This document shows, in pieces, positions 8,792 to 16,156 of a stretch of 43,287 nucleotides of DNA (positions are counted from its first letter, which is position 1; the number at the start of each line of letters is the position of its first letter). The stretch is from positions 1 to 43,287 of the forward strand of contig JAZUGR010000001.1 of assembly GCA_045641345.1 (NCBI GenBank), written 5' to 3'. This DNA comes from Cacconaster sp045641345. Its GTDB lineage: Bacteria; Bacteroidota; Bacteroidia; Bacteroidales; UBA932. Below the pieces are notes generated by a model. That model saw only the letters and a program-made list of their open reading frames with translations, was not told the origin of the DNA and did not search any database. Made by a program: the position numbers and the translations under genes.

Positions 8792-9367
8792 TCACAAAGA
8801 AAACGGACTGTCGAAGTCCTTGAGAAGCGGATGGCGCGTGTCTTTTTCGGAGAGTATCGCCTTATCCGAGGGAATCCTCCAGTCGATGCCAAGGCTCTTA
8901 TCGAGTATCGAAAGGCCTCCGTCGGCCTCGGGATGGTAGAACTCGTCGCACTTGTACTGGAACACCGCTATCTCGCTGAGCACCGCAAAGCCGTGGGCGA
9001 AGCCCTTCGGGATGAAAAGCTGACGGTGGTTCTCTTCGGAAAGCTCCACTGCCACGTGCTGCCCGTAGGTGGGGCTGCCGCGACGGATGTCGAGGGCCAC
9101 GTCGAGCACCTTGCCGCGGACGCAGCGTACCAGCTTGGCCTGGGCGAAAGGGGGCCTCTGAAAATGCAGGCCGCGCATCACTCCGTAGGACGAAAGCGAC
9201 TCGTTGTCCTGCACGAAATCCACGCTTTTCGGCGCACCCGGTACAGCCGAAATCTTTTCGTTGAATTCCCTTTGGGAATAACTTTCAAAAAAGTAGCCGC
9301 GCCCGTCGCCGAAAACCTTGGGTTCGACAATCAGGACGCCCGGTATGGAGGTCTCCAATAACTGCAT
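8792..9367 (-). CDS. rmlC: dTDP-4-dehydrorhamnose 3,5-epimerase
   Basis: Third step of dTDP-L-rhamnose synthesis, a cupin-fold epimerase. The 191-residue protein has the family N-terminus (IPGVLIVEPKVFGDGRGYFF), the substrate-binding QDNESLSSYGVMRGLHFQRP segment with the catalytic His, VALDIRRGSPTYGQ and the FIPKGFAHGFAVLSE motif. It is the first gene of the long polysaccharide operon; the promoter and a structured leader lie upstream. Length is normal and nothing is broken. Confidence 0.96.
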   Translation of the reverse strand: MQLLETSIPGVLIVEPKVFGDGRGYFFESYSQREFNEKISAVPGAPKSVDFVQDNESLSSYGVMRGLHFQRPPFAQAKLVRCVRGKVLDVALDIRRGSPTYGQHVAVELSEENHRQLFIPKGFAHGFAVLSEIAVFQYKCDEFYHPEADGGLSILDKSLGIDWRIPSDKAILSEKDTRHPLLKDFDSPFSL

Positions 9368-9406
9368 TGTAAACGATTATTGTTCAGATAATTATACACT
9401 CCGTGA

Positions 9407-9440
9407 GCGCCTGTCACATCCGATTTTGATGCGAAGGCGC
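9407..9440 (-). promoter_or_regulatory. stem-loop in the leader of the rml/cap operon
   Basis: The leader between the promoter and the rmlC start (about 90 bases) contains outer arms GCGCCT (9407-9412) and AGGCGC (9435-9440) and inner arms CATC and GATG around a 7-base loop. It has no T-run, so it is not a clear terminator. It could act in leader-based control such as antitermination, which is known for Bacteroides capsule operons, but no NusG-like gene is visible here. Confidence 0.35.
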
Positions 9441-9462
9441 ACACTAACAGCACGTTAATCAG

Positions 9463-9493
9463 CAAATTTATGAAATTCAACCCGCTTTTACAA
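9463..9493 (-). promoter_or_regulatory. Bacteroidetes-type promoter of the rml/cap operon
   Basis: On the minus strand a TAAATTTG box (9470-9463) matches the TAnnTTTG consensus, and a TTG (9493-9491) lies 20 bases upstream. Transcription would start near 9456 and leave a leader of about 90 bases before rmlC. The -33 part overlaps the T-run of the metG terminator. Confidence 0.5.
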
Positions 9494-9539
9494 TAAAAAA
9501 TTACGGTCGGCAGTCGCCTTCAAAGAGGCCTGCCGACCG
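9491..9539 (-). terminator. intrinsic terminator after metG
   Basis: A perfect 10-base stem (CGGTCGGCAG at 9504-9513 with CTGCCGACCG at 9530-9539) is extended by an inner GCCT/AGGC pairing. On the minus strand it is followed by a run of six T (9500-9495). It lies 20 bases after the metG stop and separates it from the rml/cap operon. Confidence 0.88.
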
Positions 9540-9559
9540 CTGTTGTCGTCGTAGAATTC

Positions 9560-11611
9560 CTAGCCTATCTGCGCACCGTTGCAGAGCGCCTCGGCAGGGG
9601 TCACGAAACGCATCCTGCCGTCAGGCTCGCTTGCCATAAGAATCATTCCGTGGCTCTCTATGCCGCGGATCACCCTCGGCTTGAGATTGGCCAATATGCA
9701 TATCTGCTTGCCGAGGATATCCTCGGGCGCGTAGAATTTGGCGATGCCACTCACAATGACGCGCTTGTCTATCCCTGTATCTATGGTGAGCCTGAGCAAC
9801 TTGTCCGTCTTGGGAACGCGCTCCGCCTCCAATACCGTAGCGGTGCGGATATCCATCTTTTCAAAATCCTCGAAGGTGCATTCTTCCTTCTCAGGAGCTA
9901 TGGCAGCGGATGGAGCGGCAGCGGCAGCCTTCGCGGCATTCTCAGCCGCGATTTTCTCCAGGCGCTCAAGCTGCGCGGCTATAGCCTCATCCTCAATCTT
10001 TTCGAAGAGAAGCTCGGCCTCCCTTATCGAGTGCCCTTCGGCAAGGATAGATGGCGACCCGAAGACATCCCAGTCGAGAGGGGAGTCTATCATCCTGCGC
10101 AGGCGGGCGGCGGCTTGCGGAGTGAAAGGCTCGAATGCCACGGCCAGGTTGGCGCATATCTGAAGGGAGGTGTTGAGTATCGTTCCGGCGCGTCCGAGGT
10201 CGGTCTTGGCCACCTTCCACGGCTCGGTGTCGGAGATGTATTTGTTGCCTATGCGGGCTATGTTCATTGCATCCTTGAGCGCCTCGCGGAAGTGATAGGT
10301 CTCGATATTGCGCTCTATCGATGCCTTGAGTGCGGGAATCTGCGCAAGCGCCTCGCGGTCAGCGTCAAGCAACTCTCCGGCTGCGGGGACCTTGCCGCCG
10401 AAATACTTGTGCGTGAGCACCACCGCGCGGTTCACGAAGTTGCCGAATATGGCCACCAGCTCGCTGTTGTTGCGCATCTGGAAATCCTGCCACGTGAAGT
10501 CGTTGTCCTTGGTTTCGGGAGCGTTGGCGCAGAGGGTGTAGCGCAGCGCGTCCTGCTTGCCGGGGAAGTCGACCAGATACTCGTTGAGCCACACGGCCCA
10601 GTTGCGCGAAGTCGATATCTTGTCGCCCTGCAGGTTTAGGAACTCGTTGGCCGGCACGTTCTCCGGGAGTATGAAATCCCCGTATGCCTTGAGCATCGAG
10701 GGGAACACGATGCAGTGGAACACGATGTTGTCCTTTCCTATGAAGTGCACCAGCTTGGTGTCGGGATCCTGCCACCACTTCTTCCAATCATCACCCACAA
10801 GCTCGATGGTGTTGGAGATATAGCCGATGGGGGCGTCGAACCACACGTAGAGCACCTTGCCGTCGGCTCCCTCGACCGGCACAGGCACGCCCCAGTCCAG
10901 ATCGCGGCTCACCGCCCTGGGCTGCAGGCCGCCGTCGAGCCACGATTTGACCTGCCCGTACACATTGCTCTTCCACTCCTTGTGCCCCTCCAGAATCCAC
11001 TCGCGGAGCCATCCCTCGTATTTGTCGAGAGGGAGGTACCAGTGCTTGGTAGGACGCTTCTCCAGAGGCGCGCCGCTGATTGCCGAATGGGGGTTGACCA
11101 GCTCGTCGGGACTCAGGGTGGAGCCGCATTTCTCGCACTGGTCGCCGTAGGCCCCTTCAGCGCCGCACTTGGGGCAGGTGCCCACTATGTAACGGTCGGC
11201 CAGGAAGGTATGGGCCTCGGTGTCGTAGTACTGCTCGCTCTCCTTCTCGATGAACTTGCCCTCGTCGTAGAGCTTGCGGAAAAAGTCGGCGGCGAACTTG
11301 TGGTGGATGTCGCTCGTGGTGCGGGAATATATGTCGAAATCTATTCCGAAGTCGCTGAACGACTGCTTGATTATGCCGTGGTACTTGTCCACTATATCCT
11401 GGGGCTTGCACCCCTCTTTGCGGGCCTTGATGGTGATGGGCACTCCGTGCTCGTCGCTGCCGCATACGAAGAGGACGTCGCGACCGCGCATTCGGAGGTA
11501 CCTCACGTAGATGTCGGCAGGTACATAGACTCCGGCCAGATGCCCGATGTGGACAGGGCCGTTGGCATAGGGAAGCGCGCAGGTCACAAGTGTTCTCTTG
11601 TAGTTTTTCAT
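9560..11611 (-). CDS. metG: methionyl-tRNA synthetase
   Basis: Charges tRNA-Met. The 683-residue protein starts MKNYKRTLVTCALPYANG and has the HIGH motif (about residues 21-24), a four-cysteine zinc knuckle CPKCGAEGAYGDQCEKCG (about 144-161) and a KMSKS variant, DKISTS (about residue 333). A C-terminal tRNA-binding OB-fold domain follows (MDIRTATVLEAERVPKTDKL onward, about the last 100 residues). An Ala-rich linker (about 560-575) joins core and OB fold. This is the long form usual in Bacteroidetes. It is a single-gene unit with its own promoter and terminator. Confidence 0.97.
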   Translation of the reverse strand: MKNYKRTLVTCALPYANGPVHIGHLAGVYVPADIYVRYLRMRGRDVLFVCGSDEHGVPITIKARKEGCKPQDIVDKYHGIIKQSFSDFGIDFDIYSRTTSDIHHKFAADFFRKLYDEGKFIEKESEQYYDTEAHTFLADRYIVGTCPKCGAEGAYGDQCEKCGSTLSPDELVNPHSAISGAPLEKRPTKHWYLPLDKYEGWLREWILEGHKEWKSNVYGQVKSWLDGGLQPRAVSRDLDWGVPVPVEGADGKVLYVWFDAPIGYISNTIELVGDDWKKWWQDPDTKLVHFIGKDNIVFHCIVFPSMLKAYGDFILPENVPANEFLNLQGDKISTSRNWAVWLNEYLVDFPGKQDALRYTLCANAPETKDNDFTWQDFQMRNNSELVAIFGNFVNRAVVLTHKYFGGKVPAAGELLDADREALAQIPALKASIERNIETYHFREALKDAMNIARIGNKYISDTEPWKVAKTDLGRAGTILNTSLQICANLAVAFEPFTPQAAARLRRMIDSPLDWDVFGSPSILAEGHSIREAELLFEKIEDEAIAAQLERLEKIAAENAAKAAAAAPSAAIAPEKEECTFEDFEKMDIRTATVLEAERVPKTDKLLRLTIDTGIDKRVIVSGIAKFYAPEDILGKQICILANLKPRVIRGIESHGMILMASEPDGRMRFVTPAEALCNGAQIG

Positions 11612-11663
11612 AGCAGTCTGTTTTGCGGGTCCGCCTACGGCGGGCCTTGTGTATTACAGGCGG

Positions 11664-11671
11664 CAAAGATA
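11664..11671 (-). promoter_or_regulatory. -7 box upstream of metG
   Basis: Minus-strand TATCTTTG matches the TAnnTTTG consensus exactly and lies 52 bases upstream of the metG start. No good -33 TTTG is visible at the usual distance, so the call rests on the -7 element alone. Confidence 0.45.
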
Positions 11672-11673
11672 GG

Positions 11674-11730
11674 AAAAAAAACTGCATTCGCCCCTCTGAA
11701 GCAGATGCCATCAATGACATCTGCTTCAGA
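11674..11730 (-). terminator. stem-loop terminator after the SulP transporter gene
   Basis: Perfect 13-base inverted repeat, TCTGAAGCAGATG (11695-11707) and CATCTGCTTCAGA (11718-11730), with a 10-base loop, 22 bases after the SulP stop. On the minus strand an eight-T run (11681-11674) follows, but 13 bases beyond the stem rather than directly, so termination efficiency is uncertain. Confidence 0.6.
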
Positions 11731-11752
11731 AAAGAGAGGGAGGAGAGCTGAT

Positions 11753-13447
11753 TTACTGCCTCTCCACCGTCTCCCGCGCCTTGGCCAGGGCCAGGAAGAT
11801 GTGGGGGAAGATGCTCTCGGGGCCCAGAAGCTCGTCTATCTTGTAGAGCCTCAACGTGGAGAGCACGCTCTCGTTGACACCGGAAAGGATGACCTTCACC
11901 CCGCGCTTGGAGGTGCGGCGGATAAGGGTTTCGAGGTTTTTCACTCCGGTGGCGTCGATGAAGGGCACCTGCCGCATACGGATTATCTGCACGCGGGTGT
12001 CCTTGTCGGCACGCGCCTCGAACTCCTCGAACTTGTTGGCCAGACCGAAGAAATAGGGGCCGTTGATTTCGTACACCTCGACCCCGGCGGGGATGTCGAG
12101 GAATTCGGTGTCTTCGGGATTGTATTCGTCACTCTCGCTGGAGGCCACCTTGTGGCTCTCTATCACGTGTATGTCTGAGGTCTGCATCACGCGGCGCAGG
12201 AAGAGCACCACAGCCAGCAGCAGGCCGAACTCGATGGCAGCCGTAAGGTCGACCAGCACCGTGAGCAGGAATGTTGTAAGAAGCACTGCCACAGATGGTT
12301 TGTCGCCTTTGAGCAGATAGCGGAAAGTGCGCCATTCACTCATATTGTACGACACCATCACCAATATCGCCGCCAGGCAGCTCAAGGGCACGTACACCGC
12401 GTATGGCATAAGGAACAGATAGATGAGCAGCAGCACCGCGGCATGCACTATGCCGGCCACAGGGCTCTTGCCGCCGTTGTTGATGTTGGCCATCGTGCGG
12501 GCTATCGCGCCGGTTGCCGGAATACCGCCGAAAAGGGGCGTGACGAAGTTGGCAATCCCCTCCCCTATCAGCTCGGCGTTGGAATCGTGGTGCTTGCCCG
12601 TAACTCCGTCGGTCACCGTTGCGGCCAGCAGCGACTCGATTGCCGCCAGCAGTGCAATGGTGAAGGCCGGCGAGACGAGGGAGCGTATCGTGTCGTGATT
12701 TATCACTGGCAGCGAGGGCCCCTCGAGCGACATCCCTCCCGAAAGCTCCGGGAACTTGGAGCCTATCGTGGCCAGCTCGACCCCGCACCAGCGCTTCAGG
12801 GCAAGCGAAGCCAGGGTACAGACGATGAGGGCGATGAGCGAACCCGGCACCTTCTTGGTGACCTTCTGCCCCCAGAACACTATCAGGGCCAGCGCCACGA
12901 GGCTGGAGGAAAGCTCGATCCAGTTGGCTCCGCCCGGGTGGGAGAAATAATATATCCACTGCTCCACGAAGCCCGAGGGAACTGCGGCGGTGAAGCCGAA
13001 GAAGTCTTTCATCTGGGTGGTGAAAATGGTCAGCGCAATGCCGCTGGTAAAGCCCACCACAATGGGATACGGGATGAACTTGAACACTATCCCGAGACGG
13101 AACAATCCCATCAGGACCAGCAGGATACCGGCCATCATCGTGGCAAGGGTGAGCCCCGCCATACCGTACTGCTGCACTATACCGGCAACTATCACGATGA
13201 AGGCGCCGGTAGGGCCTCCGATAAGGAATCTGGTGCCGCCCAGCAGTGAAATCAGGAAGCCGGCCACTATCGCCGTTATCAGTCCCTGCTGAGGGGTCAC
13301 GCCGCTGGCGATTCCGAAGGCGATGGCAAGGGGCAGGGCGATGATGCCCACAATGAGGCCCGCCACAAGGTCGGAGACAAATGTCTTGCGGTTGTATCTG
13401 CCGCCGGAAAGGATGCTGAAGAGTTTGGGAGTGTAAATGGAATTCAT
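11753..13447 (-). CDS. SulP-family anion transporter with STAS domain
   Basis: Inner-membrane SLC26/SulP transporter for an inorganic anion such as sulfate or bicarbonate; the substrate cannot be told from sequence. The start MNSIYTPKLFSILSGGRYN gives 564 residues; the 26 codons upstream lie in the promoter and terminator region. The protein has about ten or more hydrophobic helices, beginning with the family signature DLVAGLIVGIIALPLAIAFG, a glycine-rich GGIPATGAIARTMANIN segment and a C-terminal STAS domain from about residue 450 (FIDATGVKNLETLI). It appears to be a single-gene unit. Confidence 0.93.
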   Translation of the reverse strand: MNSIYTPKLFSILSGGRYNRKTFVSDLVAGLIVGIIALPLAIAFGIASGVTPQQGLITAIVAGFLISLLGGTRFLIGGPTGAFIVIVAGIVQQYGMAGLTLATMMAGILLVLMGLFRLGIVFKFIPYPIVVGFTSGIALTIFTTQMKDFFGFTAAVPSGFVEQWIYYFSHPGGANWIELSSSLVALALIVFWGQKVTKKVPGSLIALIVCTLASLALKRWCGVELATIGSKFPELSGGMSLEGPSLPVINHDTIRSLVSPAFTIALLAAIESLLAATVTDGVTGKHHDSNAELIGEGIANFVTPLFGGIPATGAIARTMANINNGGKSPVAGIVHAAVLLLIYLFLMPYAVYVPLSCLAAILVMVSYNMSEWRTFRYLLKGDKPSVAVLLTTFLLTVLVDLTAAIEFGLLLAVVLFLRRVMQTSDIHVIESHKVASSESDEYNPEDTEFLDIPAGVEVYEINGPYFFGLANKFEEFEARADKDTRVQIIRMRQVPFIDATGVKNLETLIRRTSKRGVKVILSGVNESVLSTLRLYKIDELLGPESIFPHIFLALAKARETVERQ

Positions 13448-13466
13448 CTTTCTTGAAAAAACGGCG

Positions 13467-13499
13467 CGAAGATAGCAACAATTCCGCTGTTGGCAAAAA
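13467..13499 (-). promoter_or_regulatory. promoter of the SulP gene
   Basis: Minus-strand TATCTTCG (13474-13467; one mismatch to TAnnTTTG) lies 20 bases upstream of the SulP start, with TTTTTG (13499-13494) 19 bases further upstream. Spacing fits the Bacteroidetes consensus. Confidence 0.5.
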
Positions 13500-13534
13500 C
13501 AAAAGCGAGCCGGGTGCAGAATCACCTGACTCGC
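13494..13534 (-). terminator. intrinsic terminator, probably ancestral 3' end of a DUF2795 gene
   Basis: Stem arms GCGAGCCGGGTG (13505-13516) and CACCTGACTCGC (13523-13534) pair at 10 of 12 positions. On the minus strand they are followed by TTTTGTTTTTG. The only coding trace that could end here is the FNEEEY remnant just upstream at 13558, so it looks like the original terminator of that gene. It overlaps the -33 region of the SulP promoter. Confidence 0.65.
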
Positions 13535-13557
13535 ATTGTAATCAACTGACTGTTAAT

Positions 13558-13584
13558 TTAGTATTCCTCCTCGTTGAAGCTTAT
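13558..13584 (-). pseudogene. 3' remnant of a DUF2795-type gene (SFNEEEY stop)
   Basis: Read on the minus strand this gives Ser-Phe-Asn-Glu-Glu-Glu-Tyr-stop, nearly the same as the end of the intact DUF2795 gene (FFFNEEEY) about 950 bases away. At DNA level 13562-13579 matches 14514-14531 at 17 of 18 bases in the same orientation. It may be the leftover of an integration event at the gene's 3' end. Confidence 0.5.
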
Positions 13585-13729
13585 ATATCGTGCCTATATA
13601 TTACTGATTATCAGTTGGTTTGCTTGCATTCATTAATCAGGGGAGCCATAGGGAAGTTTAAGGCTATTGAAGATGCTCTAACTGATAATACTCACCCAAT
13701 TACACATCCTACATATTGTTTTAGTGTTG

Positions 13730-13808
13730 TTATTTGAATATTGCATCAAGGCATTTTAGAATAGCCTTTCTTACATCATCAGCTTCTGTATTGGAAAATC
13801 CGCGCGCG
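13730..13808 (-). pseudogene. C-terminal fragment of an unknown gene, cut by the IS-like element
   Basis: The minus-strand frame reads about 26 residues, ARGFSNTEADDVRKAILK... ending CLDAIFK and TAA at 13730. Its composition looks like a real helical protein C-terminus, and the frame is lost exactly where the TGACCCCC repeats begin at 13809. I cannot assign the protein. It is a relic of whatever gene the element entered. Confidence 0.4.
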
Positions 13809-14197
13809 AATGACCCCCTAAACCGAAGCAGTTTGACCCTCTGCGCCAAAATATGGCTGACCCCTTGTGCCAAAATAATATTGACCCCGTCCAAAAATCT
13901 TCAACAGCGATATTGATATATGATTTCAAGAAAGGCAAAGCTACCTCCTGTTTCGCAAAAGTCAAGGCTAAATGGAACACCCTACGGGTGGCCTTGACAT
14001 ATTGCTCTTCAGGGTCTATTGGTGGCCTATCTTGAACTCAAACATACAATGTAAATCCAATGAATAGTTCCGTTGTTTATTGATTAATGCGAGCTAACTG
14101 GCAAATCCAATCTTCAATTGACCCCTCTATTCAGAAGCGGAGGGGGTCAAAATAAAATAATTTTCGGGGGTCAATGTTATTTTGGCCGAAGGGGTCA
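13809..14197 (+). mobile_element. degenerate non-autonomous element with IS21-like multiple terminal repeats
   Basis: Both ends carry several TGACCCC blocks. The left block at 13856-13887 (TGACCCCTTGTGCCAAAATA and on) matches the reverse complement of 14165-14197 with about 28 of 32 identities. Further TGACCC copies lie at 13809, 13832, 14119 and 14147. Only about 230 bases separate the ends and no transposase frame is present, so this is a deletion derivative or MITE. The pattern of several repeats per end recalls IS21-family elements of Bacteroidetes, but that link is from memory. Confidence 0.5.
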
Positions 14198-14295
14198 ACG
14201 AAGAACGGAATTTCCAGTCCTTCCCGAAACTCTTCAAAAGGTTGTTGATAAGAGTTTGAATTTTCAAATATAAAACATTGCAAATCAATATTTTG

Positions 14296-14328
14296 AAAGG
14301 CATCTACCTGAAAATGGTTGATGCCTTT
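14296..14328. terminator. stem-loop in the gene-free stretch 14198-14435
   Basis: AAAGGCATCTACC (14296-14308) pairs with GGTTGATGCCTTT (14316-14328), one mismatch, 7-base loop, with a T-rich flank on the plus strand. No reading frame of note is seen between 14198 and 14435; the stretch is AT-rich and looks like part of a decayed element. Confidence 0.4.
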
Positions 14329-14435
14329 TGTTTTGGAGTTACTATTACCTTTTTGAGGAGGATTTTCAAAAATTTGGGATAGTAATTGGATAGTAGAGGC
14401 TTCAAAAGTCCTCGATTTTTGACCATATTTGGCAC

Positions 14436-14469
14436 AAAAAAAGCTGGGGAACTATCCCCAGCTTTTTTG
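14436..14469. terminator. bidirectional terminator after the DUF2795 gene
   Basis: A perfect 14-base stem (AAAAAAGCTGGGGA, 14437-14450, with TCCCCAGCTTTTTT, 14455-14468) has a 4-base loop and A/T runs on both sides. It can stop minus-strand transcription of the DUF2795 gene, 40 bases after its stop, and plus-strand transcription as well. Confidence 0.88.
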
Positions 14470-14509
14470 TATCTCATTGATTTTCAGTGCTCAATTATCT
14501 GACAATCAA

Positions 14510-14731
14510 TTAATATTCTTCCTCGTTGAAGAAGAAGTCATCCTTGGTGGGATAATCGGGCCAGATGTCTTCGATGGATTCGTAGATTTCGCCGTCATCA
14601 TCAAGGTCCTCGAGGTTTTCAACCACTTCGAGGGGAGCACCGCTGCGGTTGGCATAGTCGATCAATTCGTCTTTGGTTGCCGGCCAGGGGGCATCTTCAA
14701 GTTTGGATGCCAGTTCGAGTGTCCAATACAT
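14510..14731 (-). CDS. DUF2795 domain protein
   Basis: A 73-residue acidic protein starting MYWTLELASKLEDAPWPA, then TKDELIDYANRSGAPLEVVENL and an Asp/Glu-rich tail ending NEEEY. This matches the DUF2795 small proteins common in Bacteroidetes, whose role is unknown to me. The start at MYWT was preferred over MTD three codons upstream because relatives begin with MYWTLELASKLEDAPWP. It is a single-gene unit with its own -7 box and terminator. Its 3' end is duplicated at 13558-13584. Confidence 0.9.
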   Translation of the reverse strand: MYWTLELASKLEDAPWPATKDELIDYANRSGAPLEVVENLEDLDDDGEIYESIEDIWPDYPTKDDFFFNEEEY

Positions 14732-14784
14732 ATCTGTCAAATGTTTTGCTGTCCAACTTATGGGCCATCCGGCCCGAGGGGGAG

Positions 14785-14792
14785 CAAAGATA
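14785..14792 (-). promoter_or_regulatory. -7 box of the DUF2795 gene
   Basis: Minus-strand TATCTTTG matches TAnnTTTG exactly, about 54 bases before the start codon. A GGCC-based hairpin (GGCCATCCGGCC, about 14763-14774) lies in the leader. No convincing -33 element is seen. Confidence 0.45.
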
Positions 14793-14809
14793 TAAAAATT
14801 CCAATAAAA

Positions 14810-15391
14810 TTATCTCATTTCGACGGGACCTGCAGGTTCAGATGGAATCCACTTGTCTTCCGGCCCTCCGGCCTCCAGACAGAGGTAGCGTGCAAGGGTG
14901 AAGAGGTAGTCCGACAAGCGGTTGAGATACTGCATTCCGAGGGCGTCCTGCGGAGTTTTGCCGGGGATTGACACTGCGCTGCGCTCGGCCCTGCGGCACA
15001 CTGTGCGGGCCACGTGGCAGTCGGTGCTGATACGCACTCCGGAGGGGAGGATGAAACTCTCCTGAAGGGGAAGGCGCTCCGTGAGGAAGTCGGTCTCCTT
15101 TTCGAGGAAAGCCACCTCGGCGGAATCCAGAGCCTTGAGGCGGGGGATATCCTTTCCGGCGGCAAAGTGGGCCGAAACGGTCATCAGACAGGCCTGGATC
15201 CGGCGCAGCACCGAATCAAGCGGATAGCTGCCGCCACCCGGGAGAGATCCGCTGCGCAGCACCCCTATCCAGGATATCAGTTCATCCACGTCACCGTATG
15301 CCATGACCCTGGGGGAATCCTTGGCGACCCTCTCGCCTCCCACCAGTGAGGTGGTGCCTCCGTCGCCTGTTTTGGTATATATCTTCATCAT
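14810..15391 (-). CDS. PduO-type cob(I)alamin adenosyltransferase
   Basis: Transfers the adenosyl group of ATP to cob(I)alamin to make coenzyme B12. The 193-residue protein has the N-terminal ATP-binding TKTGDGGTTSLVGGERVAKD, the YGDVDELISWIGVLR segment, the FILPSG motif and the RTVCRRAERSAV helix of the PduO/MMAB family. Two adjacent ATGs can start it (15391 or 15388); the stop of the upstream ABC gene overlaps them as ATGA, so translation is coupled. No cobalamin riboswitch is visible. A partner B12 enzyme is not in the window. Confidence 0.93.
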   Translation of the reverse strand: MMKIYTKTGDGGTTSLVGGERVAKDSPRVMAYGDVDELISWIGVLRSGSLPGGGSYPLDSVLRRIQACLMTVSAHFAAGKDIPRLKALDSAEVAFLEKETDFLTERLPLQESFILPSGVRISTDCHVARTVCRRAERSAVSIPGKTPQDALGMQYLNRLSDYLFTLARYLCLEAGGPEDKWIPSEPAGPVEMR

Positions 15392-16089
15392 ATCTTCAAT
15401 TTATCCGTCATCGTATCGGACTCGAGCCTGCCGTCGCGAAGCCTTATTATCCGGTGCGCACATTGCGCTATGTCTTCCTCGTGCGTGACCACGACCACCG
15501 TGTTGCCCCTCGCGTGGATCTCGTCGAACAGCCGCATTATGTCGGCCGAGGTACGGGTGTCGAGGTTGCCCGTGGGTTCGTCGGCCAGGATGATGGAGGG
15601 GTTGCCCACCAGCGCCCGGGCCACCGCCACCCTCTGCCTCTGCCCGCCCGAAAGCTCGCCGGGCCGGTGCTGCGCCCTCGCCTCGAGCCCCACGCTCACA
15701 AGCGCCTCGAAAGCCCTGCGGCGCCGCTCCGATGCCGGCACTCCGGCGTAGATCAGGGGCATGGCCACGTTGTCGAGCGCGCTGTAGCGCGGTAGCAGAT
15801 GGAACGCCTGGAACACGAATCCTATCTCGCGGTTGCGCACCGCAGCCAGATCGTTGCCGTCCATCACCCCGACGTCCCTGCCGCTAAGCAGATAGCGCCC
15901 CGAAGTGGGCACGTCGAGACATCCGAGGATGTTCATCATCGTGGACTTGCCGGAACCCGAAGGCCCCATTATGGCCACATACTCATTCTTTTCAATCACA
16001 AGGCTCACTCCGTCGAGGGCCCTGACCTCCTGCTGCCCCACGCGATAGTGCTTCCTGAGCGCGTCGAGCCGTATTATCTCCCTTCCCAT
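15388..16089 (-). CDS. ABC transporter ATPase of the MacB/LolD type
   Basis: ATP-binding subunit of 233 residues. Walker A GPSGSGKST (about residues 43-51), Q-loop VFQAFHLLPRYSALDNV, signature LSGGQRQRVAVARAL, Walker B IILADEPTGNLDTRTS and the H-loop VTHEEDIA are intact. The close fit to MacB/LolD proteins suggests a partner FtsX-like permease for lipoprotein or peptide export, but none is adjacent; the next gene encodes the adenosyltransferase. ATG at 16089 was chosen over GTG one codon upstream. Confidence 0.92.
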   Translation of the reverse strand: MGREIIRLDALRKHYRVGQQEVRALDGVSLVIEKNEYVAIMGPSGSGKSTMMNILGCLDVPTSGRYLLSGRDVGVMDGNDLAAVRNREIGFVFQAFHLLPRYSALDNVAMPLIYAGVPASERRRRAFEALVSVGLEARAQHRPGELSGGQRQRVAVARALVGNPSIILADEPTGNLDTRTSADIMRLFDEIHARGNTVVVVTHEEDIAQCAHRIIRLRDGRLESDTMTDKLKI

Positions 16090-16156
16090 CACAATCCTTC
16101 AAGTTTCGAAATTACTATTTTTTTATTAATATTGCTTGTTTTTTAAGTGTTCTGAA

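Noticed and set aside
13448..14509. tRNA or RNA gene in the long gap between SulP and DUF2795
   Set aside because: No cloverleaf or CCA-like end was found; the stretch is explained by terminators, an IS-like remnant and gene fragments.
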